DNA of 64,000 nucleotides from Diphasiastrum complanatum (taxonomy: Eukaryota > Streptophyta > Lycopodiopsida > Lycopodiales > Lycopodiaceae): positions 7,318,429-7,382,428 of the forward strand of contig CM055101.1 of assembly GCA_029204225.1 (NCBI GenBank), in the 5' to 3' direction. Both the position numbers and the translations under genes were made by a program. This document shows, one piece after another, positions 23,385 through 33,087 of this stretch. Numbering within the stretch: the first letter of the stretch is position 1; each line of letters opens with the position of its first letter. A model generated the notes under the pieces. The model worked only from the letters and a program-made list of their open reading frames with translations. It ran no database searches and was not told the origin of the DNA.

Positions 23385-24863
23385 TAGTTATATCAAGTTT
23401 TTTGATAAAGATATTGTCATCCTTCGTATTTATGTTGATGATATCATTATGACAGGAAGTTGTATCAAGTTAGTTGAGGAAACCAAGATTGCACTTGGAA
23501 AAGAGTTCAAGATGCAAGATCTTGGAAAAATTCACTATATTCTAGGACTGACTTTCTTAAAGATAAAGCTTTCATATGTCAATCTAAGTATGCTCTTTCA
23601 ATGTTAAAAAAGTTCAATATGTTGAATTGTAAGAGTATAGAAACACCAATGGAACAAAATGTAAGGACTCTAACAAAGGTGATGAAAGATCCTTCGAGGA
23701 CATCACACTTTTTAGAATTCTTATAGGCTCCTTAATTTGGCTCACAATAACTAGACCTGACATAAGCTTTAGTGTTCACAAGTTGAGCCAGGCTATGCAA
23801 AATCCTTCAGTTTATCATTGGGGAAAGGCCAAGATAGTGGTTAGATATATATCTTCAACTTTTGATTTTGGTTTATTGTATAAAAGTGAAGATCTTTCTA
23901 TTATTGGTTATTCTGACTCGGATTTTGCAAGTGATAGAGCAGATCGAAAATCTACAAGTGCTTATGTCATATATCTTGGAGGAAACTTTGTTAAAAATTC
24001 ACAATTCTAGCTTGACTAGTTTTGGTCATATGACTTGTAAATAGTTAGATGGTCATGATGTGGCTTGTCACACGTGCCAAATAGCATAGGATTCCATTCA
24101 TAAGGATGTTCTCAAGTAGACCTAAGTGTTAGAACCTTTGGAATGAGTCCAAATTATGCTTAGATACAAGGGAGAAAAAATAGGAGCTATTTTTGGTAAT
24201 TTTTGCATTGTTGAGGGATCTCCAAGATTCCAACCCTAACTTGGTAGGGATGAAAGATCCACCAAAATTAGCATTAGGGATAGGTTTAGGGTTACTCATA
24301 CCTGCCCAAAATCGTGATGGATCATGTATATATAGGTGATGATATCTCACCAAAATCAATCAAGCAATTTCATGTTTTTTCTCTCATAATGGTGCAATTG
24401 CTCTCTATGTTCATAATTGTTTGAGTACTTGTGATTACTAATGATTATAGGATTGAATGTAGGTCTGGTGTACAGTACTCAGACTGTGGGAGGCCGTACT
24501 TTCACACGTGTGAAGCCTTCTTCAAGGATTTGGGCCATTTAGTGAGGTTCAAGCATAGATTTTTGATGGATTTTGATGGTTCAACTTGTGCTAATCTTAT
24601 GAAATCATAATCTATTGTTTCCCTCATCATTTCAAGTGTTTTAGGATCCTTATTTGCTGTAATTTTTACAAACTTGATATCTTGGCTTTCCGAAAAGCAA
24701 GATATTGTATCACTCTCATCATGTGAAGCTGAGTACAAGGCGCTCACTACAACAACAAAGGAAGTTCTTTGGATCAAGAGGTTACTAGTGGAGCTAAAGA
24801 TAATTATGGAAGAAGATATACCTATGATCATGTGTGACAACATTTCAGCTCAAGCCCAATTGC
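23385..24863 (+). pseudogene. Copia RT-RNase H relic, split by a solo LTR
   Basis: The RT C-terminal half reads ILRIYVDDIIMTGSC (intact Y-V-D-D), KMQDLGKIHYILGL and NMLNCKSIETPMEQ. RNase H follows with YSDSDFASDRADRKSTSAYV up to GGN, and resumes after the solo LTR with [30 protein letters not shown] and CDNISAQA. Frameshifts occur near 23555 and 23660-23725, with a stop near 23726. It lacks everything upstream of the RT fingers, and it is cut at 24863 by the gypsy element; the missing RNase H end is not found on the far side. Confidence 0.9.
23989..24670 (+). repeat. Solo LTR (682 bp) with target duplication AACTT
   Basis: Termini are TGTTAAAAATT...AATTTTTACA, a near-perfect inverted repeat. 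AACTT lies directly before (23984-23988) and after (24671-24675). Removing the LTR and one AACTT restores the RNase H reading frame across GGN and SWL. It contains GGCCGTACTTTCACACGTGTG near 24491-24512, in the order seen in plus-oriented copia LTRs of this window, which gives the strand. A 76-codon minus-strand frame inside is chance. Confidence 0.92.
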
Positions 24864-26065
24864 ATACCAATTGTATTTGGTATAGTTTTGTAGTATTTAA
24901 TGTCGAATCCCCAAGAGGATAGCTTCTTTATGGTATAATGTTGATATTGTTCTGACTTATTCGTATGATATAAAATGGAGAATTAGTCTGGTTGTCAAAC
25001 AGACATTTGGGTTAAGTAACCAGTATTACTTAATGGACAAATGAATGTTTAAAATCGGAATATCAGTCTTCTCTTCCGAATCGAAGAATTGGCGTTCTAC
25101 AGGAGAATTGTTATCAGAGTAGTACGAATGTACTCCACTCTATCTGATTAAGGTGTCGGCAAGAATTCGGATTGATTTCGATGTATTCGTTCATCAGTGA
25201 TCATAAGTTAATCTTATTCTTGGATTAACAAAAGTTAAACAGTAGTCCTCAACAACTAGTGTTCTCCTCAGAGTTAAATCTCTTGTATAATCTTCGAATA
25301 TGTTAGAAACATATGTTCGGAGATATTCAGAATACAGATATCTTATCTCAATTCTTCAGACAGGGACTATCAATTCAGTTGTATACATACTTTTCTATCG
25401 ATAACTGAGATAGACTTCTGATGATAAACGTTATTCGGGTATCGAACAAGTATTCGTGTGTCGAACAAATATTCGAATGAACGAATAATTTAGTTTTAAG
25501 ACAGTTCGTTAGAACACTTTTATGGATACACAACATAGACTGTAATGTACTTATGCAACTGTCTGACCAGAGATAGATTTATATAAGAAAGATTGTTAGA
25601 GTACTTCAGAAGATCTCTCACAAGTACATAAACTTTTATCTCTCAGCGAATACATAAACTATATCTCCTGGTGAGTAAGACTGAATCGTGTCTTCTCTTT
25701 ATCATCTTCAGAGCGAACAATCACGTCTTTATAAATTAGAGGCGTGTCGCTTTACTGAATAAGGTTAACCAATATATATCTGACACGTATGTAGATTATA
25801 CCGCAAAGATGTATCTAACCCTGAGTTTAGATTACTATAGTTAGAATTGTCGATTCGAATCGAGTCGTTTCATGTAAGTGTCTTTATTTAAGGGTTGTTG
25901 TAGATGTCGCTTCATTGCTGAGGACTTGTCCTTTATATGTGATATTTAGTATGTCGCGAAAAATATAGGCAGGTCCCTTCATTATATATGTATCCAGCTC
26001 TTGTCTTCTTATGTGAATATATATTGCTTCATTCGGATGTATATTCGTTGTTTAATAAATACACA
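24864..26065 (-). repeat. Gypsy-1 3' LTR
   Basis: Matches the 5' LTR from ATACCAATTG to AATACACA. The outermost bases present in the other LTR (TGTCGTGGT) are missing here, so this outer end appears trimmed. Confidence 0.9.
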
Positions 26066-26095
26066 TCTTCACATATCCCCCTCCTCAAATGTGAA
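26066..26095 (-). other. Gypsy-1 polypurine tract region
   Basis: The minus strand reads GAGGAGGGGGATATGTGAAGA just before the 3' LTR. The G/A run is the expected plus-strand primer. Confidence 0.7.
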
Positions 26096-26293
26096 ACGTC
26101 CTCGTGAACAAACAGTATTCTTTTTGAGATTTGGTCGTTGATTAGAAAAGAATATATTCGGTTCGTTGATCAATTCGTCTTTAAAAGATATTTCTTCAGT
26201 AGGTACTTTATTCGAATTGATGGTTATTGCCTTCAAGTATTTGAAAACATCAGATACAGCATCACATAGGTAAAGGATTTGGAAAAGAACTCT

Positions 26294-28087
26294 TTAGTCT
26301 TGAGACATCTCGTCATATAATTGCTGAGCGAGGTCTAAATCCCTTCGACATTCGAGTAACAATAGTTTTTCTCGAGAACGAGAGTATCTGCCAATAGCAA
26401 GATTTTCGAATTCTTCTAATTGTATCGGAAGAAGAGTGCCATCAAATAATTCTTGTACTAATTTGACATCTTCCTCCGAATCGTTCCTTAATCTGATCTC
26501 TCGAAAGAATCGTGCTGAATGCTGTAAATAATTACACTTAATATACAAATTTTGTACAAAAAATAAGGTCTTTGCTGCAAATGTGCCGAACTGTCGATAA
26601 GAATATGTACAAAATAATTTATAAGCACGGGACTTCGTTCGATCCTGCAGACTGTGTTTGATTTCTACAAAATATTCAGCAAAATTGCGCTCCCAGTCAA
26701 TGTAGATCTCATATAGTTCAGGATACGCCATATTTATATTGATCAGCAAACCCGCATTGTCGAATGCTGCTATGTCCGCACACTCCGTTGGTTTGTACAG
26801 TTCGAATTGACAGTGTCGTCTCCAAAATTGTCGTTTTCGATCGTCGACCTCCAAAAATTGTAGTTCTTTGATTCGAATATATTCTAAAGCATACATACAG
26901 GTTGATCCTATATACAATTCGACTGACCCGAATGGACAGACTTTAAACTTGCCCTGTAGGATTGCCCAGCATAAGCATCCTTTCTGCTCTATGTCTAACT
27001 GGTCCCATAACCAGAGAAATTCGTCCTTTTTCCACTCAATTTTCCAATCGTCGAAGGCAATGCCTACTGTGCCTGGTAGCATCAAATAATCGACATGCCA
27101 TTGCAATTCAACATTAAGGTGATGAGGCGTCCATTTCCAAAATTTCTTTGAAAAAACTTTGAAACGTTCAGCACATACCTTCGACTGATTTCTTTTTGTG
27201 CGCTTTGCGTTTGGTGGTACTTCTGTCGTTTCATGCGAATGAAGTGTAATCGCGAAGTTCTGATCATCGAGCTGTTGCTTGAAAGTTGTTACTTCTTTTT
27301 GCAGGTCTGATATTTGCACTAATGCCTGTGCATACTCCAAATGATCAGCAACTCCCGAACAAGCTGTTACAGATTTAAGTTCGGTTGACAGCTGTTCGAT
27401 TGTGTCCAGAGCCTTTGTATATTCGGTATGTGCATATGGGCCGGTACAACCTCCGATTGCCGACAACTCCTTCAGCTCTGCTAACTCCTCTTCGAGTAGA
27501 GCTTTGTCGTCTTCGAGGGGTTGCAGAAAATCGATGCAAAAATTTTTGAGCATCTGATCTTGAAGTGTATTCAGCTTCATAGGATCAATTTGTGCAGTGC
27601 CCGAAGTGCTGCATAGTTGTAAGGCAGTTTCTGCCTTTATTTTCTTCAGGGCAGATTCTTGAAGTGATATCTGCAACTTTTCATTAGCAGATTTGACCTT
27701 CTCATGCTCCATCTGCAAAGAATGAAAGAATTTCTGCACTTCTGCAAATTTGGCATCAATCGCCTTGTTTGTCGCTTTCAAAGAATCATTTTCGTGGGTC
27801 AACTGTTGAACTTGTCGACCCAATGATTGATTTCGCTCAAGCAACTTCGCATTGTCTGCTTCGAGCGTTTCGATTCGAGTCTTCGACTCGTCGATTTTCT
27901 CTTTCATCTCATCTGATGCTTTGAATAATTGCATCATTCCTCGTTGGATATTCATATCATACCTTCGAACTTCTTGTATAGGATGGAAGAAGAGGATGGT
28001 GACGTGGCATAGTTGATTTGACAACTGTAAACCTATACTTAAGGCGGTATCTAACGAAATCTTCATGACGGCGGTGAAAGTTAACAT
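26294..28087 (-). CDS. Gypsy-1 ORF3: coiled-coil protein of unknown function
   Basis: An uninterrupted sense frame between integrase and the 3' LTR. The frame is open for 624 codons from a Met at 28168, but its first codons lie in an AT-rich tetranucleotide repeat. I prefer the Met at 28087 (MLTFTAVMKIS) or 28066. Counting from 28168, residues of about 80-320 are a Glu/Lys/Leu-rich coiled coil (for example KIDESKTRIETLEADNAKLL). Residues of about 325-624 look globular, rich in Trp, Tyr and Phe, with ELQWHVDYLMLPGTVG, QKGCLCWAILQGKFKV, YALEYIRIKEL and YPELYEIYIDW. No transmembrane pair, signal peptide, zinc knuckle or catalytic motif is seen. The position is that of env-like or accessory ORFs in Athila/Tat-like elements, but I do not recognise the family. 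A decayed relative lies at 58949-60750. Confidence 0.85.
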   Translation of the reverse strand: MLTFTAVMKISLDTALSIGLQLSNQLCHVTILFFHPIQEVRRYDMNIQRGMMQLFKASDEMKEKIDESKTRIETLEADNAKLLERNQSLGRQVQQLTHENDSLKATNKAIDAKFAEVQKFFHSLQMEHEKVKSANEKLQISLQESALKKIKAETALQLCSTSGTAQIDPMKLNTLQDQMLKNFCIDFLQPLEDDKALLEEELAELKELSAIGGCTGPYAHTEYTKALDTIEQLSTELKSVTACSGVADHLEYAQALVQISDLQKEVTTFKQQLDDQNFAITLHSHETTEVPPNAKRTKRNQSKVCAERFKVFSKKFWKWTPHHLNVELQWHVDYLMLPGTVGIAFDDWKIEWKKDEFLWLWDQLDIEQKGCLCWAILQGKFKVCPFGSVELYIGSTCMYALEYIRIKELQFLEVDDRKRQFWRRHCQFELYKPTECADIAAFDNAGLLININMAYPELYEIYIDWERNFAEYFVEIKHSLQDRTKSRAYKLFCTYSYRQFGTFAAKTLFFVQNLYIKCNYLQHSARFFREIRLRNDSEEDVKLVQELFDGTLLPIQLEEFENLAIGRYSRSREKLLLLECRRDLDLAQQLYDEMSQD

Positions 28088-28139
28088 GATAAGTATCTTA
28101 AGACCGTTTGAATTTAAGAGAGTAATAAATGAGTAATTA

Positions 28140-28260
28140 AGTCGATAAGTAAATAAATAAATAAACAAATAAAAATAAATAAATAGAATAAATAAATAAA
28201 TAAATAAGTAATATAAATAAATAAATAAAAATAAAAATAAATAAATATTAATAAATACGC
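28140..28260. repeat. (AAAT)n-like microsatellite
   Basis: An imperfect array of aaat/taaa tetranucleotides between the integrase stop and ORF3. It makes the annotated upstream Met codons of ORF3 unreliable. Confidence 0.9.
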
Positions 28261-28265
28261 AAATA

Positions 28266-28365
28266 AGACTCGAATGATGTTCGGATGATAGTATTCGAAG
28301 GATGTTCGGGTGGTATTCGAATGAATGATCGGATGATTTTCGAATGAATGATCGGATGATATTCG
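28266..28365. repeat. Short tandem repeat, cgaatgatgttcggatgat type
   Basis: About four imperfect copies of a 20-25-base unit built from CGAATGAATGATCGGATGAT. It lies directly downstream of the integrase stop in the element's sense. Confidence 0.8.
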
Positions 28366-30831
28366 TTAAATAAAATATTTCTTGAGTCTGGAGCCGTTAA
28401 TACGTGTAGGTAGGAGTTCTCCTTCGAGTGACTCAAGTTGTACCGAACCATTCTCGAATACTTCGATTACTTTGTACGGTCCCAACCATTTCATATGAAG
28501 TTTTCCCGGAAACTTTTGGTGACGACTATCATAAACAAGGGCAAAGTCATTGGTCTTAAGATCGCAGATCTTAAGTGTAAAATCATATTTAATCTTTCGT
28601 TGCTCCTGAATTTTCTTTGTAAGTTCGAGTGAACGTGTTCGAGCTTCCGAAAGTTCTTCGATAATCAATAACCGTTCGTTGGTACAGTCTGCCTCTGTCC
28701 GTTCTGCTTGTATTCGGAAGGTAGGTATTTCAAATTCGATAGGCAGGATTGGATGCATTCCGTACGTAAGATAATAAGGGGTCTGTTGAGTAGTGATCTT
28801 TTCAGTGTTTCTATATGCCCAGAGAACAGAGGGTAACTTTTGATCCCAGTCTGAAGCATGTGCAACAGAAATTTTATTAAGGATCTTACATAATATGCCA
28901 TTTGCTCTCTCTGTTAACCCATTAGCTTTTGGATTATAAGGTGTTGTCTTCCTATGTTTGATCTGGAAATAATTTGTCAGGTGTCGAATTGTTTCATTCA
29001 GAAAGTGTGTTCCTCGATCACTGACAAGTTCTAAAGTACAACCATATCGTGTAATAATAGATTTGAAAAGAAAAGCTGCGACGGTCTTCGAGTCGTTTCG
29101 TTTCGTTCCTTCAGCTTCCACATTCTTTGTCGCATAATCCGTTGCTACCAAGATATATCGACACTTGGTGTGTCGGGTTACTGGTTTGATTGGCCCGACA
29201 AAGTCGATCCCCCATTTTTCGAATGGTGCGAGCGGTAAAATTGGTGTCAATGGCCAATTCATTGCTTTAGTTGGTTTACCAGACCTTTGGCATGGATCAC
29301 AAGATCGAATATAGATAGAGACATCTTTAAACATAGTAGGCCACCAATACTTGGCATTTAATATCTTTTTAAAAGTGTTTTTGAGGGCAAAGTGACCTCC
29401 GGCATCTTCCGAATGTAAGGCTTGGATGACTCTCGAAATTTGTTCGGCTTCAAGACACCTTCTTAATTGATTATCAGCACCAAGTTTATACAGGATATTA
29501 TTGATAATTGTATATGGTGCAACTTTGTATTGAAACACTGTTTTCTTCTCCAAGTCATATCCATCAGGATATATCTGATCTTTGAGATAATCAATAATAT
29601 CAGAATAAAAAGAATTCGATGAAGATAACTCGAACAAATTTTCATCTTGGAAATCGTCATTCAATGGGTTTTCAATTTTTCCAGTGCTTATTCGTGAAAG
29701 GTAATCCGCATTGGTATGGTATTTCCCTTGGCGAAGTTCAACTGTATAAGTGAATTCTTGTAATAACAGAACCCAGCGAGCTATTCGTCCTGATAAATCT
29801 GGTTTGTTTACTAGATATTTCAGAGCATAGTGATCCACATGGAAAATAAAAGCATACCCCAGCAAATAATGTCGAAATTTCTTAACTGTAAATATCATTC
29901 CAAGTGCTTCTCGTTCTGTCGCCGAATAATTCTTCTCCGAAGAACTGAGTTGTCGACTAGCATAATATATTGGATAGTCTTTCTTCCGTTCGTCCTTCTG
30001 GCTTAGACATACACCAATAGCGAATGCTGACACATCCACATAACAATGAAATATAATTGACCAATTAGGTGGTCTTAAGATCGGTGCATTGATCAGTTTC
30101 TGTTTAAGATTTTCGAAAGCTTTTTGGTGTTCTTCTGTCCAAAGATACACCACTTCCTTCTTTAATAATTGAGTAAGTGCTGCAGATATTGAGGCATGAT
30201 TCTGGATAAACCTTCGATAATAACCGACATGTCCCAAAAAGGCTCGAAGTTCGCGAAGATTTGTTGGTATAAGCAAATTCCGTATTACTTCGACTTTATC
30301 TTTGTCGACCTCGATCCCTCGATTGGATATTCTGTGTCCTAGAAGAATGCCTTCTCTCATTCCGAAGAAACATTTTTCGAGATGGAGTGACAGACAAGTG
30401 TCTCGACACTTGTGTAAGGTTAGCTTCAGTTTCTGGATATGAGATTTGCTATCGCTGTATACACAGAAGTCGTCAATAAATATTTCGAAAAAAAATCGTA
30501 AAAACGCGGCAAAAATCAGCATCATAATTCGTTGAAAAGTCGCCGGCGCATTACAGAGACCAAAGGGCATTCTATTGTAGGCATAAGTGCCCCAATCGGT
30601 GGTGAATGTGGTTTTCGCTTTATCCTCCTTCCGCATTCTAACTTGATTATAGCCTGAAAAACCATCACAGAAACTATATCGTTCTTGTCCAGCTACCTGA
30701 TCCAGAATAGAATCAGTGAATGGTAACGGATGATGATCTTTCTGTGTAGCTGCATTGAGCTTTCGAAACCCTGGCATATACGAATCTTGCCAGTCTTCTT
30801 CTTTGGTACTACCACAATAGGTGACACCCAT
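28366..30831 (-). CDS. Gypsy-1 RT (3' part)-RNase H-integrase
   Basis: 821 codons open. RT motifs run FRKLNAATQ, FCDGFSGYNQV, MPFGLCNAPATFQRIM and the catalytic FFEIFIDDFCVYSD (F-I-D-D). RNase H follows, with HCYVDVSAFAIGVCLSQ and DHYALKYLV. Integrase has a zinc region from HSEDAGGHF to RSCDPCQ, a core with WGIDFVGPI, VSDRGTHFLNE and PKANGLTERANG (D,D,E), and a C-terminal WLGPYKV (GPY module). No chromodomain follows. The first 24 or so residues are out-of-frame sequence; the true domain enters from the upstream frame through a frameshift near 30770. All catalytic residues visible in this frame look intact. Confidence 0.93.
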   Translation of the reverse strand: MGVTYCGSTKEEDWQDSYMPGFRKLNAATQKDHHPLPFTDSILDQVAGQERYSFCDGFSGYNQVRMRKEDKAKTTFTTDWGTYAYNRMPFGLCNAPATFQRIMMLIFAAFLRFFFEIFIDDFCVYSDSKSHIQKLKLTLHKCRDTCLSLHLEKCFFGMREGILLGHRISNRGIEVDKDKVEVIRNLLIPTNLRELRAFLGHVGYYRRFIQNHASISAALTQLLKKEVVYLWTEEHQKAFENLKQKLINAPILRPPNWSIIFHCYVDVSAFAIGVCLSQKDERKKDYPIYYASRQLSSSEKNYSATEREALGMIFTVKKFRHYLLGYAFIFHVDHYALKYLVNKPDLSGRIARWVLLLQEFTYTVELRQGKYHTNADYLSRISTGKIENPLNDDFQDENLFELSSSNSFYSDIIDYLKDQIYPDGYDLEKKTVFQYKVAPYTIINNILYKLGADNQLRRCLEAEQISRVIQALHSEDAGGHFALKNTFKKILNAKYWWPTMFKDVSIYIRSCDPCQRSGKPTKAMNWPLTPILPLAPFEKWGIDFVGPIKPVTRHTKCRYILVATDYATKNVEAEGTKRNDSKTVAAFLFKSIITRYGCTLELVSDRGTHFLNETIRHLTNYFQIKHRKTTPYNPKANGLTERANGILCKILNKISVAHASDWDQKLPSVLWAYRNTEKITTQQTPYYLTYGMHPILPIEFEIPTFRIQAERTEADCTNERLLIIEELSEARTRSLELTKKIQEQRKIKYDFTLKICDLKTNDFALVYDSRHQKFPGKLHMKWLGPYKVIEVFENGSVQLESLEGELLPTRINGSRLKKYFI

Positions 30832-31655
30832 TCGCTACTTAAGACAGGATAAATAATTCCTGCTTTTAGATATTTGTTGAGTTCGTCTTTTACCATTACA
30901 GAGTACTTTGGATTAAGTCGATACTGTCTCTGACGAACAGGAATAGCGTTCTCCTTTACATCAATTCGATGTTCACCATATTCGGTAGAAATTCCTTTTA
31001 AGTCATCAAGCAACCATGCAAAGACGTCCTGATACTCTTTAAGCAATTCAGTGTATTTAGATAACTCAGTTTCTCCCAAGGACTTTGCAACATGGACACA
31101 TCTGCCCGGTGCAAGTTCAATTTGCGCAACGGGGTATACTCCAGTTAGTTTTCCAATAAGATTCTTGACCTTACGAGTATACCTTCTCAGAGATTCTCGA
31201 CTCTTCTTCTCTATGTTGTTGAGTCTGCCGAGTACTCTGGATGAATAACCAGTTTCTCTGAATTGGTGTAGAAACGCATCTTTCAGCAGCAACCAGGTAG
31301 CCACTCGTCCTGGTTCGACTTGGCTGTACCATATGCGTGCTTGTTTTCTGAGAAGACCAGGAAAAATCCTCAGTTTGTCCGCCTCCGAACCTTCATTATT
31401 CGCGTTCGCAATTGATTCGAACTGCGAAACATAACTGTCCGCATCATCTGAGGTTGTTCCTTTGAAATAATCGTATCTGATCTTCGAAATTGAAGAAAGT
31501 CGGGGTGCAGGGCCTTCCATATTCGGTTTTAGTTTGGCAACTGGTTTTAACAAATCCGAATAAGTTTCAGCTCTATCAGAACTTCCAGATAAATTTCTGA
31601 AAAAATCTTCTCGAATCTTTCGATATCTTTCGAGTCGGGAAGCTCTGTCTGACAT
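30770..31655 (-). pseudogene. Gypsy-1 gag fused to the start of RT, frameshifted at the 3' end
   Basis: From Met 31655 the first 170 or so residues are a gypsy gag domain (DADSYVSQFESIANANNEGS, RKQARIWYSQVEPG, LKDAFLHQFRE). Without any C-x2-C-x4-H-x4-C knuckle or D-S/T-G protease the frame continues into the RT approach: ELAPGRCVHVAKSLGETELS, EYQDVFAWLLDDLKG, then SEWVSPIVVVPKKKTGKIRI. Just after that an apparent small deletion shifts the frame, and about 25 unrelated residues follow before the stop. The normal knuckle and protease (usually several hundred codons) are missing. The fusion may be a deletion inherited by this copy or a feature of its subfamily. Confidence 0.88.
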
Positions 31656-31713
31656 ATACTTATTAATGACGATGATTTTGTCAGTTTTATATCAACATGG
31701 TTGTTTTTGGCTA

Positions 31714-31731
31714 TCCCCGGCAACGGCGCCA
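31714..31731 (-). other. Gypsy-1 primer-binding site, aspartate-tRNA type
   Basis: The minus strand reads TGGCGCCGTTGCCGGGGA, the primer site typical of Athila/Tat-like plant gypsy elements. A 12-base spacer separates it from the LTR terminus CGACA. Confidence 0.93.
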
Positions 31732-31743
31732 AAATTTGGTTTA

Positions 31744-32954
31744 TGTCGTGGTATACCAATTGTATTTGGTATAGTTTTGTAGTATTTAATGTCGAATCCC
31801 CAAGAGGATAGCTTCTTTATGGTATAATGTTGATATTGTTCTGACTTATTCGTATGATATAAAATGGAGAATTAGTCTGGTTGTCAAACAGACATTTGGG
31901 TTAAGTAACCAGTATTACTTAATGGATAAATGAATGTTTAAAATCGGAATATCAGTCTTCTCTTCCGAATCGAAGAATTGGTGTTCTACAGGAGAATTGT
32001 TATTAGAGTAGTACGAATGTACTCCACTCTATCTGATTAAGGTGTCGGCAAGAATTCGGATTGATTTCGATGTATTCGTTCATCAGTGATCATAAGTTAA
32101 TCTTATTCTTGGATTAACAAAAGTTAAACAGTAGTCCTCAACAACTAGTGTTCTCCTCAGAGTTAAATCTCTTGTATAATCTTCGAATATGTTAGAAACA
32201 TATGTTCGGAGATATTCAGAATACAGATATCTTATCTCAATTCTTCAGACAGGGACTATCAATTCAGTTGTATACATACTTTTCTATCGATAACTGAGAT
32301 AGACTTCTGATGATAAACGTTATTCGGGTATCGAACAAGTATTCGTGTGTCGAACAAATATTCGAATGAACGAATAAGTTAGTTTTAAGACAGTTCGTTA
32401 GAACACTTTTACGGATACACAGCATAGACTGTAATGTACTTATGCAACTGTCTGACCAGAGATAGATTTATATAAGAAAGATTGTTAGAGTACTTCAGAA
32501 GATCTCTCACAAGTACATAAACTTTTATCTCTCAGCGAATACATAAACTATATCTCCTGGTGAGTAAGACTGAATCGTGTCTTCTCTTTATCATCTTCAG
32601 AGCGAACAATCACGTCTTTATAAATTAGAGGCGTGTCGCTTTACTGAATAAGGTTAACCAATATATATCTGACACGTATGTAGATTATACCGCAAAGATG
32701 TATCTAACCCTGAGTTTAGATTACTATAGTTAGAATTGTCGATTCAAATCGAGTCGTTTCATGTAAGTGTCTTTATTTAAGGGTTGTTGTAGATGTCGCT
32801 TCATTGCTGAGGACTTGTCCTTTATATGTGATATTTAGTATGTCGCGAAAAATATAGGCAGGTCCCTTCATTATATATGTATCCAGCTCTTGTCTTCTTA
32901 TGTGAATATATATTGCTTCATTCGGATGTATATTCGTTGTTTAATAAATACACA
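31744..32954 (-). repeat. Gypsy-1 5' LTR
   Basis: About 1211 bp, TGTCGTGG...AATACACA on the plus strand. Differences from the other LTR seen by eye are seven single-base changes, mostly transitions (for example gacaaatg/gataaatg, ttggcg/ttggtg, tatgg/tacgg). Confidence 0.9.
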
Positions 32955-32972
32955 TATTGACCGAATTAAGTG

Positions 32973-33087
32973 GGGGGGAAAGCCCTGCCTGAGGGCCTTC
33001 CTTGCTGGGAGGGCCCTTGCCCAAGGGCGGGAGCCCGAGGGCAGGCCCTGACTAGCAAGGAAGGCCCGAGGGCTTCGGGCCTTTCCC
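32973..33087. repeat. GC-rich nested inverted repeats (foldback)
   Basis: A sharply GC-rich block in an AT-rich window. Perfect 14-base arms GGGCCTTCCTTGCT (32993-33006) and AGCAAGGAAGGCCC (33054-33067) enclose an inner hairpin GCCCTTG-CC-CAAGGGC. A third hairpin, GGCCCGAGGGCTTCGGGCC, follows. No coding potential. It could be the end of a foldback transposon or a foreign GC-rich insert. Confidence 0.8.

Larger units (their letters stand above)
24864..32954 (-). mobile_element. Gypsy-1: young Ty3/gypsy element with an extra ORF and no protease
   Basis: 8.1 kb with LTRs of about 1.2 kb at both ends. By eye they differ at about 7 positions (about 99.4% identity), so insertion is recent. It has an exact aspartate-tRNA primer site, a polypurine tract, gag, RT, RNase H, INT, and then a long sense ORF before the 3' LTR. 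The gag zinc knuckle and the aspartic protease are missing, and RT contains a frameshift. The primer type, the GPY-type integrase end and the absence of a chromodomain point to the non-chromodomain plant gypsy branch (Athila/Tat-like). The flanks are unrelated and no target duplication is visible. Confidence 0.93.

Noticed and set aside
24129-24359. 76-codon minus-strand ORF
   Set aside because: Lies wholly inside the solo LTR and has no recognisable motif.
30740-30831. Programmed ribosomal frameshift in Gypsy-1
   Set aside because: The shift lies inside a conserved RT motif and not at a gag-pol boundary, and no slippery site plus structure is evident. An indel is the simpler reading.
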